The notes under the pieces: generated by a model
Told to the model about the DNA's origin: nothing
Seen by the model: only the letters and a program-made list of their open reading frames with translations
Database searches by the model: none
DNA from: Xenopus tropicalis
Lineage: Eukaryota; Chordata; Amphibia; Anura; Pipidae
Reading direction: 5' to 3'
Length of the DNA stretch: 64,000 nt
Assembly: GCF_000004195.4 (NCBI RefSeq)
Contig: NC_030681.2
Span: 92,635,681 to 92,699,680, forward strand
Translations under genes and position numbers: made by a program
Shown here: positions 57,666-64,000 of the stretch, piece after piece
Layout of the letters: the number at the start of each line of letters is the position of its first letter
How positions within the stretch are numbered: position 1 is the first letter of the stretch

Positions 57666-58454
57666 CCATAAAGGATTGTGTTTGCACTGTAATTGCAGAG
57701 CATATTCTAGTTGAACATGGGGGCAGATATGGATTGTGCTACATTCCAGGGTGTAGAAGTATTGAAGAAGAGGAAAAAGAAGGGGTGATAATACATTTTT
57801 GTCAAAAAGAGAAATAAGGTGATGTCTATGCTAAATACAGTTTTGCCAAATGGCTTAAATCATGAGTTTGATGTTTAGAGCTTTATTGACCTTTATTTAA
57901 AAGAAATTATTTTATAAATGTAAGGGTTGAGAATTAATAAAATTAATAGTCAAAGGGTGAAAATTAAAATATCTGTTTGTAGCAAAAAGACATGCAGAAG
58001 AATATCAAGTAGTCATATAATCAGAATAACTGTATAGCTATATAATTAATATCCCTTCACCGCTGTATATTTATACAAAGTTTATACTTTTTCACAGTAA
58101 GATTTGGTAGAAGCAAATATTTTGAAATGATTTCTTTTAATACACATAAGGTTTAAGGTAAGGTCATTTTATACACATTTGATTTTATTAATAAGCCCAA
58201 GAGCATATTGTTTTGAAACAAACAAGCTTCTTTTTGGATGGCTATGATATATTTGTACACTTTACCTTTAAGATGTTTAAGTGAAAGGGAAATGATCCTA
58301 CTTAAATGCTGTACCATATGATTTTCAAAGAGCTCTGAGAAAGTGCCAAAGCTTTAGCACTTTGTTGTTAACAGCTGACAATTGCACTGGAATAAAGCCA
58401 AGCTTTTACAGTAACATTGTGGGAATGGTCTTTGGGCATGCGCAGCAGAAGGTA

Positions 58455-58905
58455 TTATTGTGAGTTTGATATTCCTTTTACCAGCCTAGATGTATAACGC
58501 TCCCACTCATTAATATCCTTCTCAAGGACTGGAGCCCAAAACTGCACTGCATACTCAAGGTGAGGCCTTACCAGGGACCTATAAAGGGGCAAAATTATGT
58601 TTCGATCCCTTGAGTCAATGCCATTTTTTATACAACACAGCACTTTATTTGTTTTTGCAGCCACAGAATGACATTGCCTGGAGTTACACTGTGTGTTATG
58701 CACAAAAATCCCCAAATTCTTTTCAATTTAGGATCCCCCCAAAACACTACCATTTAGTGTATAATTAGCATTTGTTATTTCTACCAAAGTACATAACTTT
58801 AACTTATAAATACTGAACTTCATTTAACATTTTGCTGGCCCGTTTTCCAATTTAGTCAATTCTCTCTGCAAAGTAGCAGTATCCTGAACGGAAGGCACAG
58901 GCCTC
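58455..58905 (-). pseudogene. CR1/L2-like LINE reverse-transcriptase fragment
   Basis: A minus-strand frame (58715-58455) encodes NKVLCCIKNGIDSRDRNIIL and PLYRSLVRPHLEYAVQFWAP, a late RT motif of CR1/L2-type LINEs. Upstream frames, with stops, give VMYFGRNN (the KCKVLHFGRNN-type motif). No EN or 3' UTR follows. Confidence 0.8.
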
Positions 58906-59159
58906 CTGCAACCTCCTAGGTTTTACTGAACTGCAACCCCATGTCAGAAGGATGGTGTGCTTTGAAAAAGGAACCTTTATATTACCAAAGTGTCAGCAAA
59001 GATATGTCAAATAATTGATTTTTATACTCAAGTGCCCTGGCAGTTAAATTTGGATTAGATTTGAAGTATAACAGGTTGTACTATTTATCATTTATTTTAG
59101 TTGATATCCAACACCTCCCTTTCAGTATTGCCAGTGCAGTCTCACAGGTCCTTTTAGTT

Positions 59160-59393
59160 GTACAGGTAAAAATTCCCATATATTTTAATGCTATTATTCC
59201 ACAAAGTTTTACTTAAGTAAACAATTCATATTTTTTTACAAACCAAACTAGCATAAATTCATGATGGTGGGCAAACACAACTATCACTTTATGTTAATGT
59301 TTAAATGTTTTTACAGGTATGGTGATCTAAATAATTGAAAACCCCTTATGCTTATCCAGAAAGTATTCCCGATAATATACCCCATACCTGTAA
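59160..59393. mobile_element. ACAGGTATGGGA-type MITE, degenerate copy
   Basis: GTACAGGTAAAAATTCCCAT at the left, CCCATACCTGTA at the right, with TTAATGTTTAAATG inside. Heavily diverged. Confidence 0.5.
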
Positions 59394-59936
59394 TATGTTT
59401 TCTGCGAAATGAATGGAAAGTGTGTAAGTGAAACATTTAGCTTCAGTTATTTCTCCAGTAGCAAAGAGTTCCCTGTTTGGAAAAACAAAACAAGTTTTGG
59501 CAACCATGTAGCTTTGTCATTAAAAGAACCTATTTTTCCTTCAATGTAAAGTCAATCAAGCCTTTCTTTTATAGCAGTTAATGTACTCAGTTTGCCAAAT
59601 GACTCAATTTGCTGTATTCATTGAGTTCCTAAAGAACATTCATTAAAATTGACTTTCATTTGCCAAGACCATGCTGGCAAGTTTCAGAAAATAGGTATGT
59701 GACTTTACTTAGTTTTTTGTTTAATACTCTATTTGACTGAATGCTTAGCCGTTTATTTAAAACTGCATATTCCGCAGGCCATCATAAAGCCCGAAGGAAC
59801 AAGCACAGAATTAGGATGATTCTAAGTCTAAGAGAGAGAATGAGATTAAATAAAACATAAAAGTAATACATTTTATAGAATACCAATGTTATATTTGTTC
59901 TTCAGGAAAGAATTATATGTAAAATTAGCTATATGC

Positions 59937-60576
59937 AAGTATGGGACCTTTTATCCAGAATACTCGAGACCTGGGGTTTTCCAGATAAGAGATCTTTTCA
60001 CAAATTGGATGTCCATACCTTATTTATGCTAAAAATAATTCATACTTTAAATAAAACCAATGATATTGTTTTGCCTCTAATAAGGATTTTTTACATCTTA
60101 ATTGGGATCAAGTACAAGGTACTGTTTTATTATTACAGAGAAATCATTTTTAAACATTTTAAGCATCTGATTAAAGGAACAGAAACGGTGGAGTCAGAGG
60201 GGGGTTCCAAAAAATGTTAGACACCCCACAAGTGATTGTATTGGCTTACCTGCAAGCGATCCTCATCCGTCTTCTGCCTTTGTGCCAAAAAAGTCAGCTT
60301 TTTTACTCTACTGCACATGCATGGGTCCTGGGATTGCAACAAAACATAGAAAGGAAGAGGAATGATCGCCTGCGTGTACCAGAGGTCGGTACGATTTTCT
60401 GCTAATAGCAGCACCAGCCTGGGGTATCAGGTTAGTGGGGGGTTCCTAACATTTGGCAGCCCCAGTGATTTTAACTTTCCTTCTCCTTTAAAATATAGTC
60501 TATGGGAAATAGCCTTCCCGTAATTTGGAGCTTTCTAGATAAAGGGTTTCCGGATAACTGAATCTATACCTGTATA
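59937..60576. mobile_element. ACAGGTATGGGA-type MITE, inverted, split by a TTAA MITE
   Basis: The left part is GTATGGGACCTTTTATCCAG..AGTACAAGGTACTG to GCATCTGATTAA. The right part is AATATAGTCTATGGG..GGATAACTGAATCTATACCT. The insertion at 60171-60491 lies between. Confidence 0.8.
60171..60491. mobile_element. T2-type MITE inserted at TTAA
   Basis: TTAAAGGAACAGAAAC..CTTTCCTTCTCCTTTAA, with TTAA at 60171-60174 and 60488-60491. Removing it restores the host MITE order. Confidence 0.82.
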
Positions 60577-61539
60577 CTGAACAAACATATGTTTTTTTTA
60601 GCCAGTAATTGTAATTAGCAAGGTTTCCCATTATGATGGCACTAGCGTTGTGTATTGGAAATACGCTACTCTATTGCTTATAGCATTTTGTATTGAAAAA
60701 TATTTGTATGCTGAGTAGTCCTTCTGTTCAATGGAATGCCACTATGTCTTGCCAAGGACTGCTTGGGAAATAAATCAGGTTGCAGGCAAATGGGCTCCGG
60801 AACTAAGCTTAGCACACTTTTAAAATCCTTAGTTACATGTTTCCTCCCTTGTCCAATGTGCTGCTGAGTAGTTTTCAGTGTTAACAGTATGGCACAGTCT
60901 TCTTGTTCAGATGGGCAGACCTGTGATTTGGGGTATATGCTGTAGATTTCAGCACAGCCCCTTTAAAAAGCTATAGGTGCATGTTTTGTCTTTTGCAACA
61001 ATGCACATTTAATTAGTCCTCTAACTATTTCTGGGAGTAAAAGTATGTAAAATTGAAGTCTAGCTCTAGAAACCCCCAGAAAGATGTTTAGCTGCAATTT
61101 ATTGTACCCTATGGAATGCTCAGATCTGACTGATCAGATAGATTGATGGGCCATTGTAGGCAGGACCAATATATTGTGAGTAAATGAATCGTATATGTGG
61201 GACCATTGCAAGTGGTGACAAATGTGCCAAGAGATAATAATTGAGTTATATAAGTTGTATAGTAATGAGTCTGCATCCTTGGTACTCTTCCAATAAGTAC
61301 CCTGTTTATGGTTTTATGCAAATAAATCTACAGATAAACAACATACAGTATCTATACAGTAAACATACAGAGATAAATAAACTATACATAACAAGAGCTA
61401 CTTAGCAGTTGACATTGAAAAAAAAAGATTTTCATTAGAAGCTGTTCTTCATTTGACTGAAAAGGGAAACATACATTTGTACATTAACCTTTACAAATGG
61501 GAAAAGGCTTAATGGTCTTTCAAGAAAACACTGCAAATG
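60577..61539. other. Intergenic interval: nothing recognised
   Basis: AT-rich sequence between a nested MITE and the candidate exon. Confidence 0.5.
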
Positions 61540-61731
61540 TATTTTTTACTTGCCTTTTTCTTTGGTTGTCTGACTTCAGTGCGCTCCCCGTCTGCTGCAC
61601 GTTCTGCTACTATTGATTGAATGCTGCTGCATATTACAGGTCCTTTATCAAGTTCCACCACATAACTCTCTCCAGTAAGCAGATCCTCACATTGCAGAGG
61701 GATTATTCTGCTTTCTCCTTCACTAATGTAT
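61540..61731 (-). other. Candidate unidentified exon (open minus-strand segment)
   Basis: One minus frame is open for over 60 codons: RIIPLQCEDLLTGESYVVEL, then DKGPVICSSIQSIVAERAAD, then GERTEVRQPKKK. The other two frames are closed. It is followed by AAG|GCAAGT, the typical motif of GC-AG donors. No clear polypyrimidine tract or acceptor precedes it, only ACATTAG|TGAAGG, and no start codon. I do not recognise the peptide. It may be an exon, a decayed element frame, or chance. Confidence 0.3.
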
Positions 61732-62149
61732 TACAGCTTTATTTGACCTGTCTGGGATCAGTTTTCAGTGCAAATTTGGGTTTTTATTGAATTTAAATAT
61801 TGTCATGGGGGAAAAAATATCTATCTGTTGCAAGTTTGCCTACAATTCTAACCGATGCCAATGTTATTGCTTCAGATGATGCTTCTTATAATCAGCAGGT
61901 ATGGCAAAATTTTGTATCCTTGAAAATATTGTTTTTCCAGGAATAGATTATTGCAAGTAAGAGTAGTAGTCTAGTCAGGATAGGATGAGAGCATGCCTGG
62001 ATGTTTTAGTTGTTGCAGGTGAAAGAAAAGGGTGGATTTGGCAATATTGCATAAGAAAAAGTAAAGATAGGTTTTTACAGTGGTGTTAATATGGTCAGAG
62101 AATGAGAGAGAGGAGTCAAAGATCATCCCCAGACAATGTGTTTACAGGG

Positions 62150-62520
62150 TTAATGAGTGTGCAGCACAAATAAAAATACATATTAAAACCAAAAAAATCT
62201 AATTCAAATAGTAATTAAATGGGCCCCTGATCACACAGTAGTAGGCCAGGTACATGTATACCCGATGCAACTGGATCCAGACAGCAGCACAAATAAAGAT
62301 AACTATTCAAAACAAAAAAGAAAATTTAAATAATAATTGAATGGGCCCCTATCACTGGACCCCTAGTGTGTCTCCCCTGTAGGTGCACAATCTGACTGGC
62401 CATGCCGCCTGCCTGTTGTTCTGAAAGGTGCAAATAAAAATTTAAAGCTTTGCAAATAAAATAATAATATAATAAAGAACTAGATGGCCAATAGGACCCC
62501 TTAGCAGTGAAGCCCGGACT
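62150..62520. repeat. Degenerate tandem repeat of about 122 bp
   Basis: CAGCACAAATAAA followed later by AATAATTGAATGGGCCCCT recurs at 62162 and 62284. A weaker third unit (GTGCAAATAAAAATT) starts near 62429. Confidence 0.6.
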
Positions 62521-62862
62521 CCTAGGCTGGATATGTGCGCCCCTGACAGTTTGCTTAAAATTGAATCAGGAGGCCAATTCTGACTGTATCTTTATGGCAC
62601 TCTTTTTATTCCCTGTTTTCTGATTTTACTCCTTGAAAAGTGTCTATATCACCTTTCAAAGATTAAGCTCTGCAAGGAAGGTCCATGTTGGTGTTGAGGG
62701 AATATAAAATGGCAAATCTGTAGTCAGGAACTCCTGACTGGAGAATTGTGGTGGCCCTGTAAGTTAATATGATACCAGAATAACAGGGCACTTTTTTTTT
62801 CTTGGGTGAAAAGTCATGAAAATATGAGGATACTACCTCTATGTAAGAATGGGGTGTATTAT

Positions 62863-63152
62863 GGTACAGGTATGGGATCCATTATCTAGAAACCCTCAGA
62901 ATTGCGTGAAGGCCATCTCCCATAGGCTCCATTATAATAAAATAATTCAGTTTAAATTGATTACCTTTTTCTCTGTAGTAATAAAACAGTACCTTGTACC
63001 TTGCCAAACTAAGATATAATGATTCCTTGTTGGAGTCAAAACAATCTTATCGGGCGTATTTAATGTTTACATGATTTTTAGTAGACAAAGTATAGAGATC
63101 CAGAATTTACAGAAAGATCCCTTATTCAGAAAACCCCAGGTCCTGATACCTG
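62863..63152. mobile_element. ACAGGTATGGGA-type MITE, slightly shortened copy
   Basis: ACAGGTATGGGATCCATTAT at the left, CAGAAAACCCCAGGTCCTGA and TACCTGT at the right, with AATAAAACAGTACCTTGTAC inside. Confidence 0.8.
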
Positions 63153-63659
63153 TGGGGTATTTAAACTCTTTTTATCTTTATTTCTTTAAGACATTAAAAT
63201 ACACCGAAAGATAATACAATACAGAGATATAACTTAATAGAGTTTTCATGTTATAAATAATGACATAAGTTTATTTTCACTGAATTGCACCTGCATATGT
63301 TAAAATCTGCAATGAAATTAGAAAATGAGCTTTTCTCATCAAACTGAATCTGGCCCAAAGTTACAAAATTCCAAGTGGAAGAATGGCACACACTTTATAA
63401 TAAAATATTATAGGCTGATCTACAAACATAGGGTTTAAATTGCACCAATGCAGTTACCCATAGGAACAAATCTTGTTGTAGACTTCTTAAACCTAACTGC
63501 TAATTTGACAACTATACTATTCTAATTAGGCACCAGAACTCCTCTGCCCAGTGGTTTATATTCAAATATATATAGTTCTCTAGCAGTGTCTGAGAGAACT
63601 GCTGGTTATTATCAATTCTAGAAAAAAAATGGTGTAATTATTTTTTGGTTAATTTACTT

Positions 63660-64000
63660 TAAGGGGGTGCCTTACCATTCAATTAACCTTTAAAATGAGG
63701 TAGAATGGCCAATTCTATTATTTGCCTTCTTCTGATTCTTTCAAGCTTTTAGAAGTCACTGACTCTAGCAGCCAAAAACTTTTGCTCTGTGATGCTACAA
63801 TTTTAACTTCCAGTCTCTTATTCAAACCACCGCTTAGTTGCCAGGTAATTTAGACCCTAGTCATTACAAAATAACAAATTCAACAGTATAAAACAAAGTA
63901 AAATTTAAACTTCTGACTACATTCAAACAAAAGGCCAGATTCAGTTCTAGTAACCATATAACTACTGAAAAAGGAGAGCTGCTGAATGAAGAGTTACAAA
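63660..64000. mobile_element. T2/Kolobok-type MITE, cut by the window edge
   Basis: Phrases GGTAGAATGGCCAATTCTAT, TTTCAAGCTTTTAGAAGTCA and CTTTTGCTCTGTGATGCTAC match the 52018-52428 copy. It continues past 64000. Confidence 0.55.

Noticed and set aside
1..64000. mir-30 family hairpins, which I recall as lying near OGFRL1 in mammals
   Set aside because: No TGTAAACATCC seed-containing hairpin was seen; in mammals they lie beyond the 3' end of the gene, which here is outside the left edge.
1..64000. CRISPR array or prokaryote-type defence or operon structure
   Set aside because: The tandem repeats have no spacer structure and the window is clearly vertebrate.

Overview
This looks like a window of Xenopus (clawed frog) nuclear genome. 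Three things suggest it: a spliced vertebrate gene, low gene density, and a very heavy load of DNA-transposon remnants (Tc1, TTAA-flanked T2/Kolobok-like MITEs, hAT MITEs, and a roughly 330-bp MITE with ACAGGTATGGGA ends). I cannot tell X. tropicalis from X. laevis, and no database was consulted.

Left part (1-28167): one protein-coding gene, read on the minus strand, which I identify as ogfrl1 (opioid growth factor receptor-like 1). Seven exons were assembled by eye at 28167-27904, 10786-10697, 8531-8450, 7894-7816, 7700-7634, 5404-5259 and 219-1. They splice in frame across all six junctions into 947 coding bases (315 codons plus 2 bases). The frame is still open at the left edge, so the C-terminal part and 3' UTR lie outside the window. 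Exon 1 gives an acidic tail behind a myristoylation-type N-terminus, and exons 2-7 give the OGFr_N-type domain. The introns hold two Tc1 elements (one with an intact 341-codon transposase), an LTR-like repeat, a hAT MITE with a 34-bp minisatellite, and a 36-bp minisatellite of about 1 kb that ends about 40 bp from the exon 1 splice donor.

Upstream flank (28.2-29.1 kb): a GC-richer stretch with a perfect CRE octamer, two ~86-bp direct repeats and a large imperfect inverted repeat. This is the probable promoter region.

Right part (29-64 kb): no gene could be established. It is repeat-dense and several insertions are nested. Examples are a hAT MITE with a 32-bp minisatellite inside a TTAA MITE (31.8-33.4 kb), a solo LTR inside a TA-flanked element inside a T2 MITE (41.7-44.1 kb), and a broken CR1/L2-like LINE interrupted by MITEs (47.6-49.5 kb). 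There are also a Tc1 N-terminal fragment, Penelope-like traces and further tandem repeats. One minus-strand open segment near 61.5 kb with a GC-type donor motif is a weak exon candidate.

I see no operon, CRISPR array or gene system. The notable material is the gene structure, the repeat nesting, several CpG-rich hairpin elements and the minisatellites carried by mobile elements.
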